64,000 nucleotides of DNA from JAJPKK01 sp963844635 (GCA_963844635.1 CAWJPD010000002.1:372001-436000), one strand, 5' to 3'; shown: positions 27,566-39,966, counted from the stretch's first letter. A program made the numbers and translations. The notes: generated by a model not told the origin, from the sequence alone.

Positions 27566-27615
27566 CCATGCCGGCGCCACCGTAGCGACGGCCAATCACC
27601 AGGGCAGCACCGTCC

Positions 27616-28176
27616 ATGCCGGCGCCCGCGCACGCAGTTGAGACATCGTCGCGCTTCGTGGTCCGCAACGCTGTCGAGGCCGATATTCCCGACATCATGC
27701 GGCTGAAGCTCGAACTCGCGGTCAGCGACGGCATCGCTTTTACCGTGCGCGCGACGGCGGCGGACTGGGTCCGTGACGGTTTTGGCCCGGCGGCGCGCTT
27801 TTCGATTTTTGTTGCGGAGAATGCCACCGGCGTGATCGGCATCGCGATCTGGGCCGACCGGTATTTTCCCGGCTGGGTGGGGCCTACGATCGCGCTGCTC
27901 GATTTCTGCGTGACGGCGACGTTTCGCGGACGTGGCGTGGGCGGGGCCTTGCTTCGGCGCGTGGCGCAGCTCGCCAGGGAGCGCGACAGCGTCATGGTCG
28001 AGTTGATGATGCGGGCCGGCAACCCCGCCGGAGCAATTTACGAGCGCGCCGGCTTCACGGCGGTCGGCGAAATCCGCAATTATGTCATCGCCGGTGCGGC
28101 GCTCGACCAGCTTGCACAAGAGCAGCCTTCGGTATCGAGTTGCGAAGGCCTATTGTCCGAAGCTTCTATTTCATAG
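27616..28176 (+). CDS. GNAT family N-acetyltransferase
   Basis: 186 residues with the GNAT fold. The acetyl-CoA-binding motif A is in VTATFRGRGVGGALLRRVAQ (R/QxxGxG/A form RGRGVGG), and the C-terminal helix NPAGAIYERAGFTAVGEIRN is typical. It follows rlmE by 50 bp. The last 20 residues go beyond the usual family end. The substrate is unknown. Confidence 0.85.
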   Translation: MPAPAHAVETSSRFVVRNAVEADIPDIMRLKLELAVSDGIAFTVRATAADWVRDGFGPAARFSIFVAENATGVIGIAIWADRYFPGWVGPTIALLDFCVTATFRGRGVGGALLRRVAQLARERDSVMVELMMRAGNPAGAIYERAGFTAVGEIRNYVIAGAALDQLAQEQPSVSSCEGLLSEASIS

Positions 28177-28238
28177 GTTAGCGCTTCACGATGAAAAACA
28201 CCCGGTAAGTTGTAAGGGCGGTTGAGCATGACATCGCC

Positions 28239-28538
28239 ATGGATCGTGAACTTCTGATCGAGACTATTCGCGCTTACGCATCCTGGTTCCAAGAGAACGG
28301 GGCCACGGGTGTTTTCATGTTCGGCTCGCGCGCGAACGGCACCGGTCAACCGACCAGCGACCTTGATCTTTTCATCGATTATGACGCAGCTATTCGAGTC
28401 CCGAATTTGTTTCGTTTGATGCAGATCGAGGACGAAATGTCCCGGCGGTTCGGCATTCCGGTCACCATCACCACCCGCAACGCGCTTCATCCGCTGATGA
28501 AGAAACAAATCCAGCAGCAGGCGATCCGGATCTTTTGA
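28239..28538 (+). CDS. MNT-type nucleotidyltransferase domain protein (antitoxin of a MNT/HEPN pair)
   Basis: 99 residues of the minimal nucleotidyltransferase type. The motif is FMFGSRANGTGQPTSDLDLFID (GSx10DxD), with catalytic aspartates at about residues 44 and 46. In MNT/HEPN modules this protein AMPylates and neutralises the HEPN RNase encoded beside it. Its stop overlaps the start of the HEPN remnant (TGATG), the usual two-gene order. The MNT gene itself looks intact. Confidence 0.85.
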   Translation: MDRELLIETIRAYASWFQENGATGVFMFGSRANGTGQPTSDLDLFIDYDAAIRVPNLFRLMQIEDEMSRRFGIPVTITTRNALHPLMKKQIQQQAIRIF

Positions 28539-28836
28539 TGCCAAAAGACCCTTTGATCGCCGTTTGCGACTGTCTGACTGAAATAGCTGTTCTGCATGAG
28601 ATCGCCGAATGCATGACTCTGGACCTCTTCAAAAATGATGCGATCGCGCGCCGAGCCGCCGCCTTGCAGCTTATCCGGCGCAGCCATGGACACAAATCAA
28701 AGGTGTCGGCAACCGAATCCGTCATGAGTATTTTCGGCTCGACGATGCCATCCTATGGGAAATCATGACGGTTGATACGCATTCCTTGCGAACCGTGATG
28801 GAAAGCCTTCTTTCGAAGCACGATCGGCGCAAATAG
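28538..28836 (+). pseudogene. Decayed HEPN-domain toxin (DUF86 family)
   Basis: The N-terminal half MPKDPLIAVCDCLTEIAVLH...FKNDAIARRAAALQLI resembles DUF86 HEPN proteins, then the frame fails and stops at 28768. In another frame, from about 28681, the missing C-terminus is found: PWTQIKGVGNRIRHEYFRLD, then DAILWEIMTVDTHSLRTVME and a stop at 28834. The RxxxH RNase motif is NRIRHEY. Between the halves about 15-20 residues are absent relative to the family, so this is a deletion plus frameshift, not just a one-base error. The toxin is probably inactive. Confidence 0.75.
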
Positions 28837-29674
28837 CGGCGGCCCAGCGCAGCACGCTCAACAACGACGCGTGACAGGAAATCGTTGGCAGATTACCTCT
28901 GCGGTCCGGGTCCATTCCGGTCTGGCGAATGACCGGCGCCGCGGCCGGTGCGACCAGGAATTGGAGCAAGGCGCGCGCCGCCGCGATTGCGTTCGGGTTC
29001 GCCTCCCGGTGCAGCGCCGCCGAAAACAGCGTGATCTCCTGAATGTCCGCCGGCAATGGCCCGAGATAATCGATCCCCTTGACCGGCAGCAATTCGCTTA
29101 TCTGCTGGAACCCGATCTCGGCGTCGCCGCGCGCTATCATCTCTCCGATCGGCAGATTGGGAACCGGCGGCACGATCCTGGATTTGACCGCGTCGGAAAT
29201 CCCCCACGCGTTGATCAACCGCGCGATGTGGATGCCGCTCGGCCCCGCCGAAAAGGCGATGCTCTTCGCCGCCAATAGCGCGTTGCGCAGAGCCGCCGGC
29301 GAGGAAATATCAATCTTCGGCGCACCGTCGCGGACCGCGACCCCGATCCCCGACCGCGCGACATCGACGCGCGTAGCGGCGACGAGTTCGCCTTTCCGGA
29401 TGAGGTCGTCGATCTGCGCCGCGGGCAGCATCACGACATCGGCGATTTCGCCATCGGCGACCCGCCGGGCAACTTCGGTGACGCCGCCCCAGGTCGTCGT
29501 GACCTTGTTTCCGGTCGCACTCTCGAACCGCGGCACCAGCATCGAATAGGGCGCGCGCGTTCCCGGCGAGCCGATGACGGTGATATCGGCGGCGCGTACA
29601 CTGGCGACTCCGGCAAACACCATCGCCGCCGCCCACGCGAATCTCGTTCGGCTCAACATTGTTGCCGTTCGCAT
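28763..29674 (-). CDS. ModA-like periplasmic solute-binding protein (probably frameshifted C-terminus)
   Basis: 303 residues with signal peptide (hydrophobic core FAWAAAMVFAGVASVRA, cleavage before ADITV). It resembles the bacterial extracellular solute-binding family 11/ModA type: VIGSPGTRAPYSMLVPRFES, TTWGGVTEVARRVADGE, SAGPSGIHIARLIN and IGFQQISELLPVKGIDYLGP. Homology ends near VIRQTGMDP, about residue 255. The last 48 residues look spurious and run into the HEPN remnant on the other strand; one missing base near 28905 would end the protein at a TAA at 28893. It lacks neighbouring ABC permease genes. The ligand is unknown. Confidence 0.82.
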   Translation of the reverse strand: MRTATMLSRTRFAWAAAMVFAGVASVRAADITVIGSPGTRAPYSMLVPRFESATGNKVTTTWGGVTEVARRVADGEIADVVMLPAAQIDDLIRKGELVAATRVDVARSGIGVAVRDGAPKIDISSPAALRNALLAAKSIAFSAGPSGIHIARLINAWGISDAVKSRIVPPVPNLPIGEMIARGDAEIGFQQISELLPVKGIDYLGPLPADIQEITLFSAALHREANPNAIAAARALLQFLVAPAAAPVIRQTGMDPDRRGNLPTISCHASLLSVLRWAAAICADRASKEGFPSRFARNAYQPS

Positions 29675-29710
29675 GGCGTTCTCCCTTGCTTCCGGATTAT
29701 CCGCTTCCCC

Positions 29711-31140
29711 TTACGCCGCCTTCTGCTCGGTCTTCGCCGTCGGCACCCCCTGGTGTCTGGCCGCCATGTCGGCGCCAGCATCCTTCGGCAACAGAGCAAA
29801 AAATACCATCGAGGTGGCTGACAGCCCTGCCACCATCAGGAAGGCAGGCGGAAAATCCGCGGCGTTGAGCGTCGTGCTGCCGGAGAAGCGCAGCACCGTC
29901 TCGACCACCAGCGCACCGACGGCGACACCGATCGATTGCGACAGTTGCTGCGCAACGGCAACAAGCGCGGTGGCGCGGCTCATCAAAGCCGGCTCGATTT
30001 CGGCAAAGGCGATGGCGTTGACGCTGGTGAACTGCAGTGAGCGGAAGAAGCCGCCGAGCAGCAGCACGCCACCATCGCGGCTACCGGCGTCGTCGCGGTG
30101 AACGCGGCGCAGGCGCATCAGCATGAGCGAGGCGATCAGCGCGTTCCAGGTCAGCGCATTGCGGAAGCCGATGCGCCGCAGGATGCGCGGCACCGCCCAT
30201 TTCATCATCATGGCGCCGGCCGCGGTGGACAGCGTGATCAGCCCGGACTGGAACGGCGTCATGCCGAAGCCGATCTGCATCAGCAGCGGCAACAGGAACG
30301 GGCAGCGCGCCGGCGCCGACGCGGAAGAGGAAGCCGCCGCCGACGCCGGCGCGGAAACGTCGGCAGCGGAACAGCGACAGGTCGATCACCGGGCGCCGGG
30401 ATGCGCGCGAATGGACGCACATAGGCGAGGGTCGCGACGGCGCCCCGCCGGCGACCAGCAGCGGCGATGACCCAGGTCGGCACGAAGCGAACTGATCCCG
30501 GTGACGGTCAGCCCGAACGCGAGGCCGCCGACGCCGAGCCCGACCAGCGCGAGGCCGACAAGATCGAACGGCTCGACCTTGTCGGCGCGCACGTTCTCGA
30601 CGAAGCGGGTCACCAGGGCGATGCCGAGGAGGCCGATCGGCAGGTTGATCAGGAAGATCCAGTGCCAGGTCGCATAGGTCGTGATGAAACCGCCCAGCGG
30701 CGGTCCGAGCATCGGCCCGATCAGCGCCGGCATGGTCAGCAGCGACATGGCGTTGACCAGCGTTCTGCCGCCCGACCGTGCGGAACAGCACGAGGCGGCC
30801 GACCGGCGACATCATCGCGCCGCCCATGCCCTGGAAGAACCGCGCGACGACGAAATGCCCAGCGATGGGAAGCGCGCAGCCGATCGAGCCGAGCATGAAT
30901 ACCGCGATCGCGGTGCGGAAGATGGTGCGGGCGCCGAAGCGGTCGGCCATCCAGCCGCTGGCGGGAATGAAGATCGCCAGCGCCAGCAGGTAGGAGGTGA
31001 TGGCGAGCTTGAGCTCCAGCGGGGTCGACGCCGATGTCGGCCGCGATCGCCGGCAGCGAGGTCGAGATCACCGTGGAATCCATGTTTTCCATGAACAGCG
31101 CCACGGCGACGATCAGTGGGACCAGGCGTTCGCGGTTCAT
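29711..31140 (-). CDS. MFS transporter of the DHA2 (EmrB/QacA) drug-efflux type, heavily frameshifted
   Basis: Proton-coupled exporter with about 14 transmembrane segments. Recognisable pieces in order: VALFMENMDSTVISTSLPAI from the ATG at 31140; SGWMADRFGARTIFR and ARFFQGMGGAMMSPVGRLVL (MFS motif A and the segment before helix 5); PMLGPPLGGFITTYATWHWI (DHA2 motif C region); QIGFGMTPFQSGLITL and SLQFTSVNAIAFAEIE. These pieces lie in different frames, with at least five breaks (near 31030, 30770, 30470, 30300 and 30100). The pattern of intact blocks joined by single-base slips suggests sequencing error. It may share a transcript with the ModA-like gene. Confidence 0.85.
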
Positions 31141-31396
31141 GGACCGTTCTCGAACTGAAAAGGGAACAGCAGGAAGTGGTGTCATGAACGTGCGGAGCGC
31201 TCGGGATCGTCAAGAGAGGTTTTGCACTTCCGGGTTAAGCCAAGTTGGCGCCGCGTGCCACGGGTAAGTTGGGTTCCAGCCCGAAATGTTGCCCGCACAC
31301 CCGCAGCCGCAGTTGGCCACCAATGGCACTACGGCGGATTGCGCTGGCGCCGGCATCGCCTACATGATGCATCGACGTTGCGGAGTTCAGCCGGCG

Positions 31397-31645
31397 ATGA
31401 TCTACATCGTGGCGGTCTTCATTGCCCCCATTGGGCCTGTTGCTCAACGGGCAGCCTCTTGCGGCCATGCTTCAATGGCGCTTGGTGATTCCCTGCCTGC
31501 TGATCGGGCTGGTGTTCCATCCGCTGCTGCTGGTGCCCTCGTTGCACGCGGTGATCTCGATCTATATGAAGCGCGAGGATCGCCGCCACCGCGAGATCAT
31601 CCAGGCGATCGAGCGGCACGGTCCGCCGCCGGGATGGGGCGCTGA
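31397..31645 (+). CDS. YqaE/Pmp3-like small membrane protein, two compensating frameshifts
   Basis: Starts MIYIVAVFIAP in one frame, shifts near 31425 to LGLLLNGQPLAAMLQWRLVI then PCLLIGLVFHPLLLVPSLHA and YMKREDRRHREIIQAIERHG, and returns to the first frame near 31630 to stop at 31645. Start and stop are in the same frame, so the natural product would be about 82 residues. The two hydrophobic helices with a short charged tail fit the YqaE/Pmp3 membrane proteins, some members of which affect membrane potential or salt tolerance. No strong ribosome-binding site is seen. Confidence 0.7.
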   Translation: MIYIVAVFIAPIGPVAQRAASCGHASMALGDSLPADRAGVPSAAAGALVARGDLDLYEARGSPPPRDHPGDRAARSAAGMGR

Positions 31646-31927
31646 CGCTGCGCCAAAGCGGCTATCCAGGCGTGACCCTCGCCACGCGGCGCCTTGTGTG
31701 CGGGCGCTGGCAACGCCTTTCCAATCGGGCATTGCCGTGCTAACGACCGGTGCCAACTCCATGCGAGTCGATCTGGTCGCGCGCAGTGCGTTTGCCCGCA
31801 GCGGTAACCCTTTAGGGTGCCGCGAAAATAAAAGTCCTCGGCAATGGGCTGCGCAATTCCGCCGAGTATCGGAGCCGTTATTTTCGCGGGCCCGTATATC
31901 GTCGCCCAAGGCGGCAAGGAGTTCGGC
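31646..31927. other. Intergenic region upstream of guaB with an inverted repeat
   Basis: About 280 bp without a recognised gene. It contains an inverted repeat, CGCGAAAATAA near 31822 and TTATTTTCGCG near 31882, separated by about 50 bp. It may belong to the guaB leader; it does not match a purine riboswitch that I recognise. Confidence 0.45.
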
Positions 31928-33428
<1,501 letters not shown>

Positions 33429-33446
33429 GCATGGTTGGCTGCTGAA

Positions 33447-35800
33447 TCATTCCGCGGCGGCTGGAACGGCGCGGTAGGCGCCGGCCATGGTGAGGGCCGC
33501 AACGATGCGGTCCGGCGTCAGCGGCATCTCCGTAAAATGAACGCCGAACGGCGACAGCGCATCCTCGATCGCCGCGATGATGGCGGCCGGCGCCGGGATC
33601 GTGCCGCCTTCGCCCGCGCCCTTGACGCCGAGCGGGTTGAGCGGGTACGGCGTTTCGATATGCGCGAGCACCGCGTTCGGCACGTCGCACGCGCCGGCAG
33701 CAGATAGTCGGCGAAGCGTGACGGTCAGCGGCTGCGCGCTCTCGTCGTAGCCCATCCACTCGAACAGCGCGTTGCCGATGCCGTGCGCGACGCCGCCCTG
33801 GACCTGGCCGTCGACGATCAGCGGATTGATGAGCCGCCGCAATCGTGCGCGATGGCATAGTCGCAGGATGCGCATGCCGCCGGTCTCGAGATCGACCTCG
33901 ACCTCGGCGACGTGCGTGCCGTTGCAATAGGCCGCCTGCGGCGGCGCGAAATATGCGGTCTCCTCGAGGCCCGGGGCTCACGCCGCGCGGCAGCGAGAAG
34001 CCCGACATGCCGTCCGCCATGCGCGCGAGCTCGGCGAAGCTCAGGCCCATCTGCGGTTGCCGCCTTGCGCATCGCGCGGCCATCCTCGCACGCTCGATAT
34101 CCTCCTCGGCCGCCTCGAGCAGATGCGCGCGCGAGCTGTCTTGATCTTGCGCCGCAGCCGCTCGCCGGCGATGTGGATGGCGGGCCGGCATTGACCGGCT
34201 AGCCGGCTGGCAAAAGCGCCGAAGCCCATGGCGATCGCATCGGTATCGCCGCGGTGACGACGTCATCGCCGGGATCGGCATCCCAGCTGATCGGCCGCGA
34301 TCTGGGCAAAGCAGTGCGATGGCCCTGGCCTTGCGGCGCGCGCCGGTCGTGACCGCACCTTGCCCGAGAGCAGCACGCGCACGGTCGCGCCCTCGAACGG
34401 CCCGAGCCCCGTTCCCTCGACATATGTCCCGATGCCGATGCCGATGAAGCGGCCCTTCGCCCGCGCCGTCTTCTGGCGCGCGCGGAAACCGCATAGTCGG
34501 CCGAGAGCGAGAGCGCCTTCTCGACACGGCGGGATAGTCGCCGCTGTCATAGACGAGCGGCTGGCCGTCGCGAAAGATCAGCCCACCGGATAGGGCATTT
34601 GCTCGGGCGCGATGAGGTTGCGGCGGCGCAATTCGGCGCGGTCGAGGCCGAGTCGCGCGCGGCCTGGTCCATGAGCCGCTCCATGGTGAAGGCCGCCTGC
34701 GGGCGGCCCGCGCCGCGCACCGGCGCGGTCGGACTGTTGGTGAAGGCGACCGTCGACCTCGAGGTGAAGGCCGGAAGCACATAGGGCCCGGCAAGGTGGT
34801 CGACGCGATGAGGGCATGATGATGCCGTGCGGCACATAGGCGCCGCCGTCATGGAGCAGCGTGCCGCGCACGCCGAGGATCTTGCCGTCGCGGTCGAGCG
34901 CCATCTCCATGTTCCAGTACTGGTCGCGCTCCTGCGTCGCCGATGAGGAAATTCTCGCGCCGGTCCTCGATCCATTTGATCGGCCGCGCGAGGATCTGTG
35001 CGGCGGCCGGGACCACGACCTCTTCGGAAGAACTGCGCCTTGGTGCCGAAGCCGCCGCCGACATCCGGCGCGATCACCCGCACGGCCGAAAGCTCGCGGC
35101 CGAGCAGGTCGGCGATGGTGCGGCGGCACAGGTGGGGCGTCTGCGTCGCCGACCACACGGTGAGAACGTCGGTGACCGCGTCCTGGGACGCCAGCACGGC
35201 GCGGCCTTCGAGCGTCATCGCAGCGCCGCGGTGGAGGAAAAGCTCCTCCTCGAACACATGTGCCGCGCCGGCGAATGCGGCCTCAATGTCGCCGTAGCTC
35301 ATCGGCACCCGCGCCGCCACATTGGTGGCGAGATCGCTGTGGGTGCGCGCGCTTTCCGGCGCGAGCGCGGCGCGGCAATCGCTGACCGCCGGCAGTGGCT
35401 CGAACGCGACCGCCACTTTCAGGGCAGCGTCCTCCGCGAGATAGCGGCTCTCGGCAATGACAACGGCGATCGCTTCGCCGACATAGCAGACCTCGGAGCG
35501 CGCCAGCGCATGCTGGGTGCGCAACGCCGTGATCGCGGCATTGGGCACCGGCGTCGGCAGCGGCTCCGTGGCGAGGCGGCGCGGCAGATCCGACGCGGTC
35601 AGCACGGCGTGCACGCCCGCTACCCCCAGCGCCGGTGTCTTCTCGATCGCAAGGATGCGGGCATGCGGATGCGGGCTGCGCATGAAGGCGGCATGCAGCA
35701 GGCCCGGCAGCTTGATGTCGTCGACGAAACGGGCGCGCCCCGTCAGCAGCGCCGGGTCCTCGACCCGCGCCACCCTTGCGCCGAACTGCTTTGCGCCCAT
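33447..35800 (-). CDS. Xanthine dehydrogenase-family molybdopterin-binding subunit, frameshifted
   Basis: A second molybdo-hydroxylase large subunit, about 780 residues after correction. The first 250 codons read openly (MGAKQFGARVARVEDPALLT; APDVGGGFGTKAQFF). Later blocks lie in several frames: PVRGAGRPQAAFTMERLMDQ (active-site loop, VRGAGRP, unlike the AYRGAGR of the 23-25 kb paralogue), RRNLIAPEQMPYP, and the last block VKGAGEGGTIPAPAAIIAAI containing the catalytic glutamate of GAGEGG. Breaks cluster between 33830 and 34975. No FAD or iron-sulfur subunit genes adjoin it. It converges on guaB, with 18 bp between the stops. Confidence 0.9.
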
Positions 35801-35904
35801 CGCGCATCACCGCCGAGATTTTCGGCCGCGCATTCGGTGCAGCCGCGCCGCCGCTTGGGATCGCGGATGCTCCTCGCGAGCCGGCGAAACCGGCGCGGTG
35901 GCCG

Positions 35905-36974
35905 CTATTTCTTCGCGTACTTCATCACCCGCTTGGGGCCGACTTCGGCGCCAAAAATGTTGCCGGCTTCGCGTCGGCGGTGACGCCTTCGGCGGCGCTC
36001 GTCGTTGTCGCGTTCTCGTCGGGATCGGGGATGAAGGCGGTGACGGTGCCGTCCTTGGCGCTGCCGATCCGCATGCCGCGCTTCCACGCGCCATGCGCCT
36101 TGTTGACCGAGCCGGATTCCGAATCGGCGACATAGATGACGTCGTTCTTGTCGATGTAGACGCCGCTGGGGCGGCTGAACTGCGTGCCACTGGTCGAGGA
36201 AATTGCCGTCCTGGTCGAAGATCTGGATGCGGTTGTTGTCGCGGTCGCCGACGAACAGGCGGCCGCGCGAATCCATCGCCAGCGTATGCGGCCCGTCGAA
36301 TTCGCCGGGCGCGATGCCCTTCTTGCCCCAGGTCTTGATGAACTTGCCGTTCTTGTCGAACTTGACGATGCGGGCATTGGTGTTGCCGCCATGGCCGTCG
36401 GCGACGAAGATGTCGCCGTTAGGCGCGACCAGCACCGCCGACGGCGCGTTGAACTCGTCCGGCCCGTTGCCGGCGACGCCGGCCTTGCCGAGCCGCATCA
36501 GCACCTTGCCGTCCGGGCTGAACTTGATGGCCTGCTGGCCCTTGCCGTCCTTGCCAAGGCCGTCGGTGACCCAGATGTTGCCGTCCGGGTCGACTGACAG
36601 GCCGTGAGGGAACAGCAGCAGTCCGGCGCCGAAAGCTCTTCACCAGCTTGCCGGTGGCGTCGAATTTGAGGATCGGGTCGAGATTGGAGCCGTCGCAGGC
36701 GAACGGGACGCCCGGCTTCAGTTGATTGCGGCGGCGCAAAGGCGCCGCAGCGCTCGGCGACCCAGATGCTCTTGCCGTCGCGATCGATGCCGATGCCGGC
36801 GGTCGATCCCCAGTCCCGGCCGGCCGGCAGCTTGCCGAACGGCATGCCGACATAGGGGTCGGGCAGCGAATTGATCGGCGCCACGGTCTGCGACCACACC
36901 GCGCCGGCAGACGCCGCGGCCACGGCGAGCGTCGCGAGACGCAAGGCAAGTTTCCTATGCGCAAAACGGGTCAT
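35905..36974 (-). CDS. Exported NHL-repeat (six-bladed beta-propeller) protein, frameshifted
   Basis: About 356 residues. The ATG at 36974 follows a strong site (gggaggtg) and begins a signal peptide (MTRFAHRKLALRLATLAVAA). The mature part contains repeated NHL-type blades: AGIGIDRDGKSIWVAERCGA, GDIFVADGHGGNTNARIVKF, GPHTLAMDSRGRLFVGDRDN and NRIQIFDQDGNFLDQW. The C-terminus ends PKRVMKYAKK. Frame changes occur near 36720, 36630 and 36185. Such proteins resemble peptidyl-alpha-hydroxyglycine lyase-like propellers but usually lack a known activity. Confidence 0.85.
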
Positions 36975-37031
36975 CTCAGCACCTCCCTTCGCTTCTGTTA
37001 TATTATCCGATCGGATCACGGCAGCGGCGCA

Positions 37032-37776
37032 TCACGGCTGGCCGACATCGTTCGCCGCGATCTCGATGATCAGCTTCTTGAGAATCGCTTCGGCGAAACT
37101 CTCGTAGCTGTCTCGCCGGAACCATGATGGCGCCGGGGCCGCCGATGACGTTCTCGAAATAGTAGGTGTCGAGATCGGGCTCGACCGAGAGGATCGGCAG
37201 GCCGTTAATGGTGATCGCCGTCCTTGACCGCTTCGTCGCGGGCGAACGAGGCCGGCCGGCCGATATTGTTGGCGCCGTCGCCGGAGACGTCGATGGTGCG
37301 GCGGGTCGCCGTGAACGGGCTCTGCGCCAGGACGGCCGCGAATAATCGATGGCGCCGCTGATCGAGGTGCCGCCGCCGAACAGCTTGCGCGGCGTTTGCT
37401 CGATGGCGTGGCGAAGAGCCGCTGCGGAGGCCTCGTCCTTGACCACCGTCCACGGCACCACGAGCACCTGCAGTCGCGGCCCGGTCCACTGCAGCATCGT
37501 GACGGCGATCGACTTGGGTGATCCGGAGCGGATCGCGTTGAGCACCTGGGGATTGCGGAACGCGGCCGCATAACCGCGCTTCTGCAGCTCGAAAACCGGG
37601 GCATGGCTCACGCTGCCCGAGGCATCGACCGCGAGGACGAGTTGCAGATCGACCTCTTGCTCCGCGGCCCGGCCCCACTGCGGCAGAAATGCAGCGGCCG
37701 CAGCAAAGGGCGCCAAGGCGATGGCCCGGCGGGTCGGAGCGAGACGAGGAAAAAATGCGCGCATCGGCCTGCTCAT
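37032..37776 (-). CDS. DUF1194 (vWFA-like) exported protein, frameshifted
   Basis: About 250 residues with an N-terminal signal sequence (PTRRAIALAPFAAAAAFLPQ) and a von Willebrand A-like domain. LQLVLAVDASGSVSHAPVFE is a MIDAS-type DxSGSxS motif, followed by QKRGYAAAFRNPQVLNAIRS and LFGGGTSISGAIDYS, all characteristic of DUF1194. The C-terminus in another frame is FAEAILKKLIIEIAANDVGQ. Breaks are near 37340, 37220 and 37120. Function unknown; probably a periplasmic metal-dependent adhesion domain. Confidence 0.85.
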
Positions 37777-38015
37777 CTGGTTTCGCGAAATCGGCCGCAC
37801 AGTAACGGAATTCTCTTCGCGCTGGAATGGCATCCCGCCGTAACGGCGGCGCGATGCCATGGCGTGATGCAATCGCGTGATCCAGATCATACCGTCCGCG
37901 TGTAAGCGCCGGGACGCGACCGATGTGCTGTTGAAAGCCACGCAGGCGTAGCCATCCGCGGCCACGCTCCACTATGATCGCATCCTTTGCCGCTCCTTGA
38001 GTCGCCAGAACGCCG

Positions 38016-39881
38016 ATGCCGGTCCGCCAGCTCGACGTCACCGATCATCAACCGCATCGCCGCCGGCGAGGTGGTCGAGCGGCCGGCGAGCGTGGTCAAG
38101 GAGCTGGTCGAGAACGCGATCGACGCCGGCGCGAGCCGGATCGAGGTCCTCACCGACGGCGGCGGCCGGCGGCTGATCCGCGTCGCCGACGACGGCGGCG
38201 GCATGACCCGCGCCGATCTGGCGCTGGCGGTCGAGCGCCACGCCACCTCCAAGCTCGACGGCGACGACCTGCTGCGCATCCGCACGCTCGGGTTTCGCGG
38301 CGAGGCGCTGCCCTCGATCGGCGCGGTGGCGCGGCTCGCCATCACCACGCGCCATGCCGGCGAGCCGCATGCCTGGTCGCTCGCGGTCGAAGGCGGCGCG
38401 AAATCGCCGCTCGCGCCGGCGGCGCTCGGCGCACGGCACCCGCGTCGAGGTGCGCGATCTCTTCTACGCCACGCCGGCGCGGCTGAAATTCATCAAGACC
38501 GAGCGCACCGAGGCCGAGGCCATCCCCGAGGTGGTGCGGCGCCTGGCCATGGCCGGCCGGACGTCGCCTTCACGCTGGCCGGCGAGGAGCGCGCGCCGGT
38601 CACCTGGGCGGCGGCGCTGCCGGACGCGGCCGGCCGGCTGGCGCGGCTCGGCGACGTGCTGGGCGCGGATTTCCGCGGCAATGCGATCGCGGTCGACGCC
38701 GGGCGCGACGGCGTCGCGGTCGAGGGCTTTGCCGGCGCTGCCGACCTACAGCGAGGCCAACGCGCTCGGCCAATATCTGTTCGTCAACGGCCGGCCGGTG
38801 CGCGACAGGCTGATGCTCGGGCGCGGTGCGCGCCGCCTATGCCGACTACCTGCCGCGCGACCGCCATCCGGTGGTGGCGCTGTTCGTCGACGCTCGACCC
38901 GCGCGAGGTCGACGTCAACGTGCATCCGGCCAAGGCCGAGGTGCGGTTCCGCGATGCCGGCCTGGTGCGCGGCGCTGATCGTCGGCGCGCTGCAAGGAGG
39001 CCTCGCCGCGCGAGCGCCGCACGCGCCTCGACCGGCGGCGCCGCGACACGCGGCGTTCCGCGGCCGGCGGCCTGCGCCGGCGTTCCGCGCCGGCGCCGTT
39101 TGCGCGCGCGCTGCCAGGACGCGAACTGGGACTCGGCGCCGCTCGCCGCCTATCCGGTCGACGCGACGGCCGCGCCTTCGCCGAGTGCCGCGGCGGCGGC
39201 GCTTCGCCGAAGCCGCGGCCAGGCGGCGTTCGACGTCGGCGCGCCGCACCGCCGGACGTGCCGCATCGCGAGGCGAGCGCCCGGTGCCCGACCTGCTCGA
39301 CCGTCCGCTCGGCGCCGCGCGCGCGCAGATCCACGAGACCTACATCGTCGCCCAGACCCGCGACGGCGTGGTCATCGTCGACCAGCACGCCGCGCACGAG
39401 CGGCTGGTCTATGAGCGCATGAAGGCGGCGCTGGCGAACGAGCGGCGTCGCGCGCCAGATCCTGCTGATGCCGGAGGTGGTCGAGCTGGACGCGGCCGAG
39501 GCCGAGCGGCTCGTCGCGCGCGCCGACGAACTCGCGCGCGCTCGGCCTGGTGATCGAAGCCTTCGGCCCCGGCGCGGTCGCGGTGCGCGAGACGCCGGCG
39601 CTGCTCGGCGAGGCCGACAGCGCGGCCTGGTGCGCGACCTCGCCGACGACCTGGCGGAATGGGACGAGGCGCTGCCGCTCGAACGCCGCCTGATGCACGT
39701 CGCCGCGACCATGGCCTGCCACGGCTCGGTGCGCGCCGGCCGCCGGCTCAAGCCCGCGGAGATGAACGCGCTGCTGCGCGAGATGGAGGCGACGCCGAAC
39801 TCCGGCCAGTGCAACCACGGCCGCCCGACCTATGTGGAGCTGAAGCTCGCCGACATCGAGCGCCTGTTCGGGCGGAGTTGA
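38016..39881 (+). CDS. mutL: DNA mismatch repair protein MutL, many frameshifts
   Basis: Links MutS mismatch recognition to strand removal. The GHKL ATPase domain is clear: INRIAAGEVVERPASVVKEL, ENAIDAGASRIEVLTDGG, VADDGGGMTRADL, ATSKLDGDDLLRIRTLGFRG, EALPSIGAVARL. Later pieces are DLFYATPARLKFIKTERTEA, FVNGRPVRDRLML, PREVDVNVHPAKAEVRF, and the C-terminal HAAHERLVYERMK and ATMACHGSVRAGRRLKPAEM, ending with the metal-site region QCNHGRPTYVEL. The rebuilt length (about 620 residues) is normal. Breaks are near 38045, 38425, 38565, 38740, 38825, 38890, 38965, 39200, 39445, 39535 and 39630; each looks like a single-base indel. Confidence 0.95.
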
Positions 39882-39966
39882 TGGGGATGGTGGCGCTCTA
39901 GCAGCGTCGGGGAGGACGTAGCTTTTGATGTGACCTTGACCCCGGGCTGCGAGCGCCAGAAACTCC

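Noticed and set aside
31646..31927. Purine riboswitch upstream of guaB
   Set aside because: Only a long-loop inverted repeat is seen; the conserved purine-aptamer core was not found by eye.
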